Shown here one piece after another: positions 22,228 to 34,866 of a stretch of 64,000 nt of DNA. Numbering within the stretch: the stretch's first letter is position 1; every line of letters begins with the position of its first letter. The position numbers were made by a program, and so were the translations under genes. Under the pieces are notes generated by a model that worked only from the letters and a program-made list of their open reading frames with translations, was not told where the DNA came from and made no database searches. The DNA lies in assembly GCA_907165275.2 (NCBI GenBank), contig OU015674.1:5419001-5483000 (forward strand), given 5' to 3'. This DNA comes from Zygaena filipendulae. Lineage: Eukaryota; Arthropoda; Insecta; Lepidoptera; Zygaenidae.

Positions 22228-23038
22228 GACACAAACTTAAAAATATTTTCTCTTTAAAATATTTTCTTTTTGCTATGCTATTTACTTGGGCGAGTCCGTA
22301 GTCAGAAGCTAGTATGATATACCTAAATCATAAACTTTGTCACTTAACCGATGATATACTGAAACTGATAGACGAACTGTAATATTTAACTCTCGCGGCA
22401 TTAGCGAGAACTTCAGTCACTCTCATCCTACGTAGTTGGAAATGTTGGAATGCAAACAGCACCGCGGCTTCATTCAACCACGGCCAAGGGGGGTTGTTCA
22501 TCAACTATAGATAGTCGGTAGATATCACAGAGAAAATTATATGTTAACTAGAGAGGGCATGCATGTGGGCGGAGCAGGCGCTCTATGGTAGCAAAGGAAG
22601 TTAGAGCAAATGCGCTTACTCTCACAAAACTTTCTTTGCTCGCACCCCAAGGTGCAAAGTATATTTTCTAAAATATTTCCAAAATTGTGAATTTTGGAAA
22701 ACCGTGACTAATTAATAACGCAACCAATTGGCTTTTAATATGTTTCATTTGGGGTAATTAATAGTTTTGTGTACGAAAATCATCCGTCGACACTTGTTTT
22801 CATTTGTTTTCATATTAAACTGTTTTGCTGGATATAGGGTCGCCATTATCAATTGTAAATATATACGTTCTATAAATAGGTATCTTGCTAAATTTAGAGC
22901 CTTGTAATTGTAACCAGTATAAAGGACGCGTGCACAATAAAGCCTTTGAATCTAACATAAATAAATCACTTTATTTTTTTCTAAGCCTGTCGTAAAATGC
23001 GAAACGAAATAAATGTATACATGAGTATTTATATTATA
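22228..23038. other. Intergenic stretch with possible LTR-like segment
   Basis: GGGCATGCATGTGGGCGGAG at about 22556 resembles the inverse of 39635-39660. Near the right end CCAGTATAAAGGACGCGTGC is followed by ACAATAAAGCC, a promoter-plus-polyA-signal arrangement as in LTRs. No coding frame. Confidence 0.35.
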
Positions 23039-23225
23039 CTAGCTGTCCCCCGAGATTTCATACGCGGTAATTTCGGAGTTCCCGCGGGAATTCCGGAATA
23101 AAAACTATCCTATCTTTTAAGTTGGACCATATTATAAATGGTTGCAAAATTTTATCAAAATCCGTTCAGTAGTTTCGAAATCCATCGCGGACAAACAACG
23201 TGACACGTGATTTATATATATTAAG
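23039..23225 (-). mobile_element. Helitron-like copy, E-box sub-type
   Basis: CTAGCTGTCCCCCGAGATTT ... GTGACACGTGATTTATATAT ATTAAGA|T. Contains CACGTG. Same sub-type as the 38.4-39.2 kb array and 53.69 kb. Confidence 0.85.
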
Positions 23226-23599
23226 ATTACATGTATCTATGGTACTTTGCTAAGTCGTACTCAGTTAATCATTCAATTTCCCTTTTCATTTATTTTTAAT
23301 ATTAAATACCAGTTTTCTATGCTAATTCACCTGCACCAATTTCAGGATTTCCTCGAGAGCTCTGCGATTAAAATACTTTCTTAACTGACGTCTACTTCCT
23401 GTACCATACATGCCGAATCTCAGTCAAGCAGTTTTCGAAATTTCTTGAGTAATCTGCGAGTTTTCATAATAAAATACTATTCAAATTTCCGACTTTTCCA
23501 AAATCTTTTTTCGTGCAATTTACTCGTACAAACCTTGTCTTGGCAATTAAGAACACAATAAATCAGAAAAAAAAACAGCCAAATTGGTCGAACCGCCCT

Positions 23600-23765
23600 T
23601 GAGTTACACATCGTCGTGCGTGCGCTTACGATCTCCCGATACGATTCTGATCGTTTGGCGGTTGGGAAGCGGTCCCTCATTCATACTTTTTTTTAAATTA
23701 ATGTGTGTTGTAACTATCCATGTGTTGTGTCAAATAAAGTTCTTTCAATTCAATTCAATTCAATA
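23600..23765 (+). mobile_element. Probable retroelement 3' end with (CAATT)n tail
   Basis: GTTGTGTCAAATAAAGTTCT then TTCAATTCAATTCAATTCAA: a poly(A)-signal-like AATAAA followed by a pentamer tail. The preceding GC-richer segment has an open frame (residues TILIVWRLGSGPSF) of unknown identity. Confidence 0.35.
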
Positions 23766-23774
23766 CAAATACAA

Positions 23775-24012
23775 AAGACGCACGGTATTTTTATTATAGA
23801 ATTCTCGTAGAAACTCCGAAACGGAGAACAGCTTATCAAAATAAAAATCAATTGCGAAATCGATTTTTATTTTGATGATCGGTGAGAATTCTATAATAAA
23901 AATTACCGTGCGTCTTTTTCTGAACCTGTTGGCTACATGTATGCAATGTTTCATGATCGGTTGAGTAGTTAAAGAAGACAAACAAACACATAAACTCGCA
24001 TTCGCACTTATT
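23775..24012 (-). mobile_element. Helitron-like fragment with inverted duplication
   Basis: AGACGCACGGTATTTTTATT ATAGAATTCTC at 23776-23806 is inverted at about 23886-23918. Between them ATCAAAATAAAAATC and GATTTTTATTTTGAT also pair. The piece then runs into Helitron middle and 5' text (TTTCATGATCGGTTGAGTAG, ACAAACAAACACATAAACTC). Confidence 0.6.
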
Positions 24013-24852
24013 AAGGATTTTACAAAAAAAAATATATACATACAAGTTGTCTTGTACACATAGAACAAGTTTTGCTTAATTTAGGACCTGATGGGTTTGA
24101 TGGTATCCAAAAATTATAATAATCCAAAAATATAATTAAAAAAACGAAGTAGTTTCTGCGCCTCGTAGTTTCCGAGGTCTTTCGTTCCAACAAACACTTA
24201 TACCAAGCGCGCAACTTCTATGGCGCACCTATGACGCCGTGAGGGAATATGAATCTTTGCTCCCGTTCGTACCGTACGATAAGGAACTACGTTCCGATTA
24301 AAATATTTGGATATTTTAAACAATCAAAAAATTATTACTATTATTAAATATTCGAATTTAAATACTGTATACCTATAACTATAACTATATTCCATACTCA
24401 ACGCCAATCGATTAGACGGATCGATCGAGTGGGTATAGTTAAAAGAGAACCATAATAATAATTTGGCATGGAGACATTATTGTGCGTAGCTATTTGTTAG
24501 TAAAATCAACTCTGTCGAAGGAAACAGTAGGTAATTGGATACGGGTCAATCAATATTGTTATGTAGAAACGTCTAACTTTGACAAACGCATGTTTGTCGC
24601 GTAAACTTTGCGAGAATAATTGAGCTTGATAGGCAACGTTGAGTTTTGGGGTCCGGTACCCAAAAGCTGTTAAAGATTCCGACAGCCTTCTATTCATAAC
24701 TAGGTATATATACGCGGTTTTACCCAGGTTTTACCCTAATCGCCATAGAGGTTGAATAACCAGACACCCTGATATTTATTTGAACACTCCCAACGTTGGG
24801 GTTAGTCTTTACTCCAGCCGTGGGAACAACAAATACTTGGTTTTATCCATAT

Positions 24853-25065
24853 CTACACTCAATATTATAAAGAGAAAAGATATTACATTTTTAATGTAGG
24901 TATGTTTTTTTGTTTGTAATAAATGACCTCCAAAACTATTAAGACATGCTTTCACTTGTTTTCAGTTACAGTGTTGAATGATATAGGATATAAGGACAGG
25001 GTACTTTTATCCCGGAATTCCCACGGGAACTCCGAAATTAATGCTAGTGAAACCATCGGGAATCG
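24853..25065 (+). mobile_element. Helitron-like copy, worn
   Basis: TCTACACTCAATATTATAAA ... ATCCCGGAATTCCCACGGGA, CTAGTGAAACCATCGGGAAT. Confidence 0.6.
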
Positions 25066-25440
25066 AATAGTAGGTACAATAATAAAATTAAACAAATCTG
25101 TTATTAAAAATTTTAATAGATATTAAAATATAAGAGTAAATTGTCACGAAACATAGTCTCGAGTGGCAGCCCTACGCAGTCTATTAAAATAATTACAACT
25201 GTGTCTTGGACCGCAGCTCGCAGGGTCAAGCCTTTCAGCTTTAATTAAATTAACACCCAACACCTTCTTGATTACATTAGTGCTCACACTACAGCTCTGC
25301 TCTATGGGTTTAAATAACGAATATATGTATATGTAGTTAGTTATAATAGATATATTTTAGAGGAATGTACTTTATAAGTACCATATGGAATGAGAATAGA
25401 TGTTTTAGTTTTGTTTAGTTATGTTTTAGTATAATAGTAT

Positions 25441-25608
25441 TTCGTTTGTTTGTTTGGTTATTGGTTTGTTTGTTTGTTACGCTTTCACGCGTTAACGGCT
25501 CAACGGTCGGTTGTTGGTTGAGCTAAGAAGGTCATAGGGTACATTTCATCCCGGAATTTCCGCGGGAACTCCGAAATTACCGCGGGTGAAACCGCGGGGA
25601 ACAGCTAG
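25441..25608 (+). mobile_element. Helitron-like copy
   Basis: GTTTGTTTGTTACGCTTTCA ... CCGCGGGTGAAACCGCGGGG AACAGCTAG|T. The 5' end is replaced by GTTT repeats. Confidence 0.75.
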
Positions 25609-25711
25609 TTGTTCTAATATATAAGCCTATCATATGAGAAACCAAAGAAAACAAAATTTTGTTACCAACCAATCAGTGGTCAGCCTTTCAGGGAATTTTA
25701 AAATATTTACA

Positions 25712-26038
25712 AATAGGGATGTGGACTACTTTTGAAAATCAAAATTCTAATTATTCCGTCAGTTAGAAAATAAAAAAACAATAGACGCGTATTTTTTGCT
25801 TTTTCAAATAATTTAAAATATACAGAGATAAAGCACATTAAAGTTTAGGGTGAGTGGGTCGTGACGTCACTAACCGATAAAACTGCCATACAGTCCGAAT
25901 AGTGACGTCACGCGAAATTTCGACTCAATATATCGCCGTTATTTTTTGATTACGTAAAAAAAGAAAAAATACGTGTCCAATATTTTTTAATAATCTACAA
26001 GACGGACTAAAAAATAAAAATTAGTCAACATGCCCATT
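25712..26038 (-). mobile_element. CRE-palindrome MITE (family A), copy 2
   Basis: Same ends and orientation as 18457-18787 and very similar throughout. Both TGACGTCA sites are intact. Confidence 0.85.
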
Positions 26039-26717
26039 CTTACAATTTTTCAATAACTCCTTGAATTGAGGATTTCCATCAGGTTGCTCCTATTAGAAAT
26101 AATGGGTATGAAATAAAATATCAGCATGAAATAATATGAAAACGTCGGACCGTTGTAAGTTGTGTCGTATTGGCAAACTTCAGTACGAGAGATCCGCTTG
26201 GCTGGTGTTTAGCTGTGCTACTCCTATGGTTACAATATTCACGGAGCAAAATCACCGTGACATGCACAAAAATCATAGAAACCGATCTGAATACGAAACA
26301 CTCACGTCTTGCTGACTCGAAAACAAACATTTTTTTCAATCTAATTCTTACTATGCAACTCTTAGCCAAAAACTACTTATACTAGGTACTCATTGAAAAC
26401 GGTAAAAAAAAATTCTAGCAAGGAAATTTTTTTTCCACGCTGGTAAATTAAATCATTAGCTGACCCGTATAATTAGGGAATTTCCGTAGAATTTTAGGTG
26501 GATTCTACTCTAACTAATGTCTGCTAAATTTCAACTAGATCAATCACGAAGTTTTCGAGTTTCGTATTTAGTCAGTGAGTCAGTAACCTTTAGCTTTTAT
26601 ATAGAAGAAGATAAATTACGGTAGTGGACATTGGAAGTATAGGTAGGAGGTACGTCGGACTCCTGTGCCCAGTCCTCAGTAAAAATTCAAGTATTTATTG
26701 CTTACTAAGTGCCTGTA

Positions 26718-26900
26718 ATAGAATAGAATAGAAAAAAGTTTATTTGATACCATAAAGATAAAATAAGTACAAGCGTGAGTCTTAAACTAGAATAGTTGGT
26801 ACCAAAATGGCTACCACTCAGCATTATGCCGTGGCACTAAGTTCCACGACGCTGATTTCAGTGGCGACCGTAGAAGGGAGATGGCTTCACACTACCAATA
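26718..26900 (-). mobile_element. LINE 3' fragment with (TTCTA)n tail
   Basis: Tandem TAGAATAGAATAGAAAA followed by GTTTATTTGATACCATAAAG and GTGGCACTAAGTTCCACGAC. On the minus strand this is a 3' UTR ending in AATAAAC-type sequence and a simple repeat tail. No coding part. Confidence 0.45.
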
Positions 26901-27002
26901 AGACCTTCCACAATCTACATTTCTTAGTTTCAAAGATAATTTAAAAAGTAAAAGTTGTTGCGGGGTATGCCTAAGAAGACTAAATATATAATCAGAAATA
27001 AA

Positions 27003-27198
27003 TCCCTACTAATAATACAAATGCGAAGGTAACTCTGTCTGTCTATTTGTCTGTTACGCTTTCACGCCCCAATGGCTCAGCCGATCATCGTGAAACTTTG
27101 CATACACGTTGTCATCATGACGTTGTCATCCCGTCACCTTCATCCTGAAATTTTCGCGGGAACTCCGAACCTATCGCGAGTTAACCGCGCGAACCTAG
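27003..27198 (+). mobile_element. Helitron-like copy
   Basis: TCCCTACTAATAATACAAAT ... CGAGTTAACCGCGCGAACCTAG. Confidence 0.7.
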
Positions 27199-28217
27199 GT
27201 TAATAACTGATACGTCGTAACTATACGTCAATGATTACTTTCTAACTATAATCTCAGACGACAAAAAACAATAATAAAATATAAAAAGTTTTTAATTCGA
27301 AATTGATTCGAGTTGAGGATCTGGTGAAGTGTGTTCTTAAAGAACAGTTGTGCCGGCTGTGGGGGGACTGATGAAGTTGCTGACCGTACCTCCCACGCGA
27401 TTGTGCCTCGCTCGGGGATGTATGAAACAATCGGGAGCTATTTTTAGACACCCTTCGCTCGTAAGACTGTTGTGGTGCTTTCTCTCGCGTATCACTCATA
27501 CTTTGCTAAAAATAAACTTGTTTTCTGCTCGCCTCTGAGGGCTACCAATTCGTGCTGTGAATGAATGTACCTATTATAAGTAAGTACTACTGGTAAATAC
27601 CATAGCGATGAAATGCAATCTCAGTTGATGAAGGCAAGCTACATAATATAACGCACGTATGAGAGTTGCATATTTTTATATGAAACATCACAACCGGAAG
27701 TTACAAAGAACCTGACTCGAGTTTTTTAGGAGCCTAACTCGATTTTTTTTTTCTGATAAATCGCTTGAAGGTGTGAATATGTGTTAGCAATAAACATTCT
27801 GATGAATTTGAATTTTTATTCCTGCAGAAACTTCTATTCTTTCTCAATATTTTATCCCCCGTGGACCCACTGTCAACGCTTTTCTGTCTTTCTGTGGGAA
27901 TAAAAATTCCCCATGGACCCACCAGGGGAACTAGCCAAGGGTCCACGTGCCGTGCGTCCTATTCTGTAGGTATTATTGCACAATCCCAGCCACCCTGGCT
28001 TGTAATGATCGAATTCTGGAAAGCAATGTGTTCTCTCTCTCTATTTTTATTTTTAAGAAAATACTATTGTTTTTTTTTTTTTCGAAAACAACTTTAGATT
28101 TTTTTTCACACAGTCCCTGTAGTAAGCCTCCGTTGACGCCCATAGGGTGGAGATCCGAAACGGGTGGGCGCTCCGCATGGTTTGCTGCTAAAGGTAAAAC
28201 CACAGATTTATAATGAA

Positions 28218-28403
28218 CCAGCTGTACCTCCGCGAGAAATCCGGGATAAAAAGTACCCTCTGTACCTCGACAATGTGTATGCAAAATTTCATGATGATCG
28301 GTCGGGCCGTTAAGACGTGAAAGCGTAACAAACAAACGAACAAACAAACAAACAAACAAGCAAGCAAACTCACTTTCATATTTATAATAGGTATTAGTAA
28401 GGA
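28218..28403 (-). mobile_element. Helitron-like copy
   Basis: CCAGCTGTACCTCCGCGAGA ... CAAACTCACTTTCATATTTA TAATAGGTATTAGTAAGGA|T. Confidence 0.75.
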
Positions 28404-28439
28404 TTACAGTGAAAAACGCATTTGCACCAAATGCATATT

Positions 28440-28575
28440 GCTAGTCCGTCAGTTAGATAGTAAAAAATAATGGATATATGTAGATATTTTGCTTTTTCCA
28501 ATTACAGAAAACATACATACCTATCTACTTAGATAAAACGCATTAATGTTTAGGTTAGTGGGGGCTCATAGCGGT
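28440..28575 (-). mobile_element. CRE-palindrome MITE (family A), partial
   Basis: CTAGTCCGTCAGTTAGATAG to CGCATTAATGTTTAGGTTAG: one arm of the family, ending before the TGACGTCA core. Confidence 0.55.
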
Positions 28576-29207
28576 CATTCGCTGCTTTGCATGAAATAAC
28601 AACAGCACATTGCACAATCCAAAATTTTGAAATCACTATTGTATCAAAAAGTAACCGTTTCAATTCAATTCATTAATTTGCTGAAATATGGCACCCACAT
28701 GTAGAGGTATATTTTAAGGTACAGCATATTCTGCGGTTGCTCGGCATGCAAATGTCATGTTATTAATTTGTATAATGTCTAAAACTAGATATTTCATTTT
28801 CAGTCACATTAATCACCTATAGAACTTGCAAAATTACATGATGAACGGTTGAGTAGGTAGGTATAGTTAAGGCCTGAAAGCGTACCAAAAATTTTTAATA
28901 TTAGATTGACAATTCTATATAGGTAATATGTAGGTATAATGTGAAGAAAGAGATTGTATAAATTACAATGTGACGTTGTATAATTAAATTATGTTTGAAA
29001 TCGGACCAGACCTCGTAAAATATATCCTCTTAATAACTTTTACGGAACGGATGCAAATTTTGATTAAGTGCCCACCGCCCACAGCGTAACGGGGATTTTG
29101 TTGGATACCAAAGCTGTAGGATTATGCGAATATAAACCTTATTCAATCAACAAGTGGCAAGGAGTGTTCATTCATTATAACAAGCATCTTTTATATGTAA
29201 TAATATG

Positions 29208-29540
29208 AATGGGCATGTGGACTAATTTTTATTTTTTAGTCCGTCTTGTAGATTATTAAAAAATATTAGACACGTATTTTTTCTTTTTTTACGTAATCAA
29301 AAAATAACGGCGATATATTGAGTTGAAATTTCGCGTGACGGCACTATTCGGGCAGTTTGTATGGCGGTTTTAGCGGTTAGTGACGTCACGACCCCCTCAC
29401 CCTAAACTTTAATGCGCTTTATCTCTGTATATTTTAATTTATTTGAAAAAGCAAAAAATATGTGTCTATTGTTTTTTTTTATTTTCTAACTGACGGACTA
29501 ATTAGAATTTAGATTTTCAAAAGTAGTCCACATCCCTATT
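29208..29540 (+). mobile_element. CRE-palindrome MITE (family A), copy 3
   Basis: AATGGGCATGTGGACTAATT ... AGTAGTCCACATCCCTATT. One central palindrome is intact; the other is changed to GTGACGGCAC. Confidence 0.85.
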
Positions 29541-32041
29541 AAGAAGAATTTATTAGAATACAATTTAATAAACTTCAGCAAACCAGTTGTTACGTTTTCA
29601 GCATACACGTTATCAGGGGTACAGAAAACGACACAGGGTACTTTTGATATCGGAAGTCTTGCGGGAACTCCGAAATTGACACATACAATAATAATAATAA
29701 TATTTTCTTCAAAAAAAGACCTACCCGTTAGTTTGCCGTTTACCATTGCTTATACTCCTAAATCATAGAATGGGTTTTTTATAAATCAACGGATTCGATT
29801 CCCGGCTAAGAAAATAGTTTTTTTAATCTGAGTAGGTACAACAGTTTCAGTTTTTATCAAAATCGACCTCGAGACTTCTTTGAGCATTTTTCGTTATACT
29901 TCGTTTAGTTTCGGATTTAGTCATCCACACTCACTTAAAAAATTTACCTTTTATACATAGTATATGCCTGACAAGTCAATTAAATTCTGAAATTATTTAC
30001 CAATTTTATACCCGAATTAAATATATTTAAAAGTTACAATTAATTGGGTTGTATAATAAATGGATTTCTTTCTTCTTGTATTTTTATTTTTTCAATTTAG
30101 AACCGGTTCAGTTGCAACGTTTTTACAATAGTAAAAAGTATTTATTTTGTTATATTTTTTATATTTTAAGTGTATATTCGTAGGAAAAACTATGTATAAT
30201 ATTGATATCTATAATATTTAGTATTAATACTAGCGGTTTTAGCCAACGGGAATGACGTGGTAATCTTATCCTAACGTACCCGACATCTGCCACTTCACCC
30301 TATCCCAAATTATCTTTCAAGCTGATCTTTCAGGGCGGCGTTTATCATTAAAACAAATTAGTGGTTATTTAGTTTTCTCTTTATAATGTACATAGAATAA
30401 TTATTCCTTTGGCAAACTGCCTTGATTAAGTTTTTATTGTATTTTTTACTAAATCATAATAATTTACTATCAGTGGCAAAATTTGTATAAACCCCAGTGG
30501 TTTCTGATGCTATTAGTATAAACTTGTACCTAGTGTTTTATTATAAATTTGGTAATTAAATTAAAAAAATTTAAATCCAAACTATTGACGTATGTATTCA
30601 ATCAAGATAGCAACTTCACATGAAACGGTTTTTATTTGTGTGTTATATTACTTACCAAAAATACAATGGAGTCGAACTTGATGAATATAGAGTTTAGTAT
30701 TACTGATCGTAAACGCTCGTAGTGACATTGGGCTAGGTTACGTGGGCACCGATGTGTGGGCGCCGTGTGGGCAGTGTGAGCGAGGTGCGGCCGTGGGAAG
30801 AGCGATTGCCTTGCATATGTTACGGAGATAATATATTATGTCTGATCTTTGCCTACTCAAAAAAGGTTATTGTGGTAGGTAATTAACTGTTTTCCTTTTT
30901 TTATTTACTTTGCATTTCGAGATGCTTAGTATATTATTTTGAAAGATACACATATATATGAGTATACAGGCTGTAAGCTTAAAAGATAAACTTATTCAAG
31001 TGTATCCGACTCTCATCTCAAATAAAAAAAAATAACAATAATTAAGGCGGTAAAAAAATGTTCACGAAAATTCTAGCATACCCAAAGTCTTCTTTTTCTT
31101 CTTTTTTTTTAAAAATGGCTTCCACTGCAGTCATTCAATGCTTCTTTTTTCATTTGCCGCTGACACGCCGACAAATCTACAAACAATTAATACGTATACT
31201 TATAAAGCTTCACCGGCGGGAATCCACGTCTTTATATAAGGTTTTATTTATACTAGTGTTTTTAAATGTATTTGTTTAGTTACATTTAATCATGAGTTAT
31301 CGAAGGTTTAAATAAGTCTCTCGTTACCCCGTATAAAGTAAACCATTCAATACAATTAGAATAGCACTATAATAACAACACAGAATTATAGAGAACCGAA
31401 ATAGATTATAACTTTGTACCTATTTATAACTATGAATCATCAATAACAATAAGTCATACCAGCCCAAACTAACACGCTAAACCATAATGACCATTAAAGT
31501 TTGAGAATAAAGGTTATATTGTTCAATCAAGCTTCTAATAAAACCGACAGTCGTAATGTACGCTTTCTGAATGGTCGTAAAGACAGAACAGAAAATAAAA
31601 GATAGAAGGGACATCAACTTAGTTTAGTATGAAAACAGATGAAAACCAGCGTCTCCGGGCGATTTTCGCACAAAAAACTATTCATCACGCACCAAAACGT
31701 TCATTAACGTAAAGAAATGTATTAGACGCTTTGTGGTTATGTTTTTTTTGGACTTAGTAACTGTTTTCAAAATTCACAATTTTGAGAATATTGTGATAAA
31801 CTCGGAAAGTAGGTCTGAAGTTGCCTGAGAAGCGGGTTGAAAGTAACCCTTTTCAGCCCTAGGGAGAATCGCTTTCAACTGACAACTGTCCTAGGATAAC
31901 AATGTACTCTTTCACTTCTCATGCTCTGAAAGTACTTGTTTGTGCAAGATATAGGCTGCACAAAATCGAATTTTGTGCACAAGTGCATTAATATCTACTC
32001 ATAAATTTATCTATATTAAGGCAAATGAAATAAGTCATACA
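29541..32041. other. Intergenic AT-rich stretch
   Basis: Includes a Helitron middle fragment at 29595-29680, a box-B-like tRNA remnant (ACGGATTCGATTCCCGGC, about 29788) and a GC-rich block at 30730-30810. The short open frame at 31058-31279 has no recognisable content. Confidence 0.45.
31801..31920. repeat. Copy of the 90-bp repeat block
   Basis: Identical for 90 bases with 57674-57763, then CTAGGATAACAATGTACT, which matches the end of the 58.1 kb hairpin. Apparently an internally deleted version of the same unit. Confidence 0.6.
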
Positions 32042-32163
32042 GCTCTATGTTCTTCTCTGTATCCCTGAAACGTGTATGCAAAATTTGATGATGATCGGTT
32101 GAGCCGTTAAGGCGTAAAAGCGTAACAGACAGACAGAGTTACTATCGCATTTATTAGTATGGA
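32042..32163 (-). mobile_element. Helitron-like 5' half
   Basis: TTCTCTGTATCCCTGAAACG ... GACAGACAGAGTTACTATCG CATTTATTAGTATGGA|T. Confidence 0.6.
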
Positions 32164-32560
32164 TTGTTTCCTTTTTTATGTTAAACTTATGTTAAATTCA
32201 AACCGATCAGTGATAGCATAAATCAAAAATAATATTACGTGTATTTTTGTCTTTTGGATCAAATCGGTATTTTTTTTTATTTTAAGCTTTTTAGTATTGT
32301 GTTTTTGCTTTACATAAGCGTTAAATACAGGCATATGCATTTGTAATTTGTTCATTTTATTTCTGTTTTTTTTCCCTATATAATGTGAAAACTTTTAAGT
32401 TTTTCTGTGCCATATTAAAATATAATTTCCATCCGCTTCTGGAGTGAATTAAATGCCAAAGACAACAGCTGCAACTCAGTATGCCGTTAATCAGGTATTA
32501 AGTTCACAATTTTCTTGAAAATTTCGAAATATTCCCACGTTTCCACGTTTTACACTGTTA

Positions 32561-32745
32561 TCCTACTAATAGTGTGGATGTTAGGATGTTTGTTACTCAA
32601 TCACGCAAAAACGGCTGAACGGATTTGGATGAAATTTGGCATGCACGTTGTCAGAGGTACAGAGAAGGACATGGGGTACTTTTAATCCCGGAATTCCCGG
32701 TGGAACTCCGAAATTAACGCGGGTGAAACCGCGGGGCACAGCTAG
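32561..32745 (+). mobile_element. Helitron-like copy
   Basis: TCCTACTAATAGTGTGGATG ... CGCGGGTGAAACCGCGGGGC ACAGCTAG|T. Confidence 0.85.
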
Positions 32746-33140
32746 TACTAAAATAATGCTTTATGAATGCTTTATGACCGTGACATGTAACCCGATTATC
32801 CCTGCCATTCCCCGGTAATGGAGTGCATAATTTAGTTTGCTACGAAATGCGTATATAAATTACTCACGAATAATATCTTTCGGCACTTAATTGGACAGGC
32901 AGGATGCCTATTCAGAGAGTTGGAGTGAAAGGAAATTGTTAATTACTGTGCGATAATCAAGTTTTATTTATCGACGATATCGGTACTGAGACCCTACTGT
33001 TGGTAAATGTATTGCAAGTTTCGCAATTCCCACTGAAATAAACCATTAATGTGTCCTGGATTTTCAGACACTGGCTCAACTAGGTAGCATATGGGTTTGA
33101 AAATTATCAAACGAAAATAAATAGTATAAGTAGAAATTAA

Positions 33141-33357
33141 TCCTACTAATATTATAAATGTGGAAGAGTGGATGTTTGAATGTTTGGATGTTTAGATGTT
33201 TGGATGTTTGTAATCAATCACGCAAAAACGGCTGAGCGGATTTGGATGAAATTTGGCATGCACGTTATCAGGGGTACAGAGAAGGACATAGGGTATTTTT
33301 TATCCCGCAATTCCCGCCGGAACTCCGAAATTACCGCGGGTGAAACGCTAACGCTAG
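33141..33357 (+). mobile_element. Helitron-like copy
   Basis: TCCTACTAATATTATAAATG, four GGATGTTTxxATGTTT units, ending TACCGCGGGTGAAACGCTAACGCTAG|T; hairpin damaged. Confidence 0.8.
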
Positions 33358-33967
33358 TATCTTTATAGCTTGTTAATTAGTAGAATACTATAATGATAAA
33401 AATATGAAATAAAAAAACCTTAGTAATGGTTTAATTATTAAGATTATTTTTAGTGTACACCCTAATCGATTTTTTACTAGTTAAAAATAAATTAAATACT
33501 TCAATTCTTTCTTTCTTTGTATGTTGTCCTTGTGCTCGCGCCAGTAATTCGCGGTTTATTTAATTCTACTATAATTGTTTTGTATCTCGAAATTTTATCT
33601 CCTTTTCCCAATGGCAACGTTTCACACCTAACATATTAGCGCATGGCAACCCAATGAAGTGAGAGTGGTAGGAAAAAAGAAATATTAATATTCTCACCGC
33701 AACTGCTACTTACGCTTGTGCGAAAAATACTTACGACTATAATAAAATTACAAGTTTTATTCTGATGATCACGTCAATCGCCAATGTCTCGCCATTATTG
33801 GACTCTGAAAGCCTGGAAGTTACTGCAATTAAAGACCTGACCGATCCGCCATCATCCCGACGATCGAGAATCGCGCTGGTGCTGAAGACCACGCAGGGTC
33901 GGTGTGCATGTTGTCCTATATATTTTTATTTTGCGAGACACGTAATCTATCACTTCAACTGAGATCT

Positions 33968-34258
33968 TCTATAAATAAAATTAAAGTGTCTGTTTGTAAT
34001 TCCAAATAAACAGCTTTTCACTAAATGCATATGAAAATTTACGGTACTATAATATAAAAAAAATAATTTTTGTCTGTCTCTCTATCTGTTTTTTTGTTCC
34101 ACCTAATTTCTGAAATGGTTGGACCGAATTTAACGGGACTTTTTCCGGCAGATAGCTGATGTTATGAGGAGTAGGTAACTTAGACTACTTTTATTTTAGA
34201 AAAAATACTTCCTGCGAGAATTCCGAAACTCACGCGGGTGAAACCGGGATACATCTAG
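33968..34258 (+). mobile_element. Helitron-like copy, long GTGTCTGTTTG sub-type
   Basis: TCTATAAATAAAATTAAAGT, GGACCGAATTTAACGGGACT, GGCAGATAGCTGATGTTATG, ending ACGCGGGTGAAACCGGGATA CATCTAG|T. Relatives at 40.12, 46.24, 48.84 and 52.44 kb. Confidence 0.75.
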
Positions 34259-34834
34259 TTATATCATAAATGAAGTCACCTCTTGAAGGAATTAGCAGAG
34301 TCTGTGTACTGTAGGATAATTACTACGAACTTCTACAAATATGGACTACGATCCTTGTATTCGTAGCTATGAACTGAAGTCTCAACAAAATCAGAAATTG
34401 ATTCTACTGATCCTTTCATCATCCCACTATTTTTTCTGAAAATATATTTCTAACGCACAGACACACCAAGTCATAAAACAGTTTTATGTACCTAATGTAT
34501 AGATTTCTAAGAGTAAAAAAAACACACAACCGCCGATATGTTTAATGACCTGTTAAGAAGCAAAAACGACAGCTATAAATAAAGGAAATGTTTCAACATC
34601 GACATAGCGAAAAATCTAAAAGAATTTTCCTCAGCCCATCTTTTTCTCACCACCAAAGCCACCCCTAATGTAAATAGAAAAGAGGGAAATTCTATCGTAA
34701 ATTGAATGCGAGCACCTCATCTAGTGGCATATGTTTGCGAGTCTTGAGGTAATGCCTTAACACCTATATAGTGCAAATGGAAACGGACTGGCGACGACGC
34801 GACGCGGCGAAAGAAGCACTATTCTGATTGAGTT

Positions 34835-34837
<3 letters not shown>

Positions 34838-34865
<28 letters not shown>

Positions 34866-34866
34866 T
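34838..34866. repeat. (TA)n microsatellite
   Basis: About 13 TA units in AT-rich intergenic DNA. Confidence 0.9.

Noticed and set aside
27254..27538. Overlapping open frames in a slightly GC-richer block
   Set aside because: Neither strand gives a recognisable protein, and no good splice sites or retroelement motifs were found; left unannotated.
27973..28359. 128-residue minus-strand open frame
   Set aside because: Half is a Helitron-like copy, the rest low-complexity; no conserved family recognised.
33765..33962. 65-residue open frame in GC-richer sequence
   Set aside because: Reads ITSIANVSPLLDSESLEVTA and on, which looks codon-like, but no family is recognised and no acceptor/donor pair is convincing. 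Could be an old retroelement fragment.
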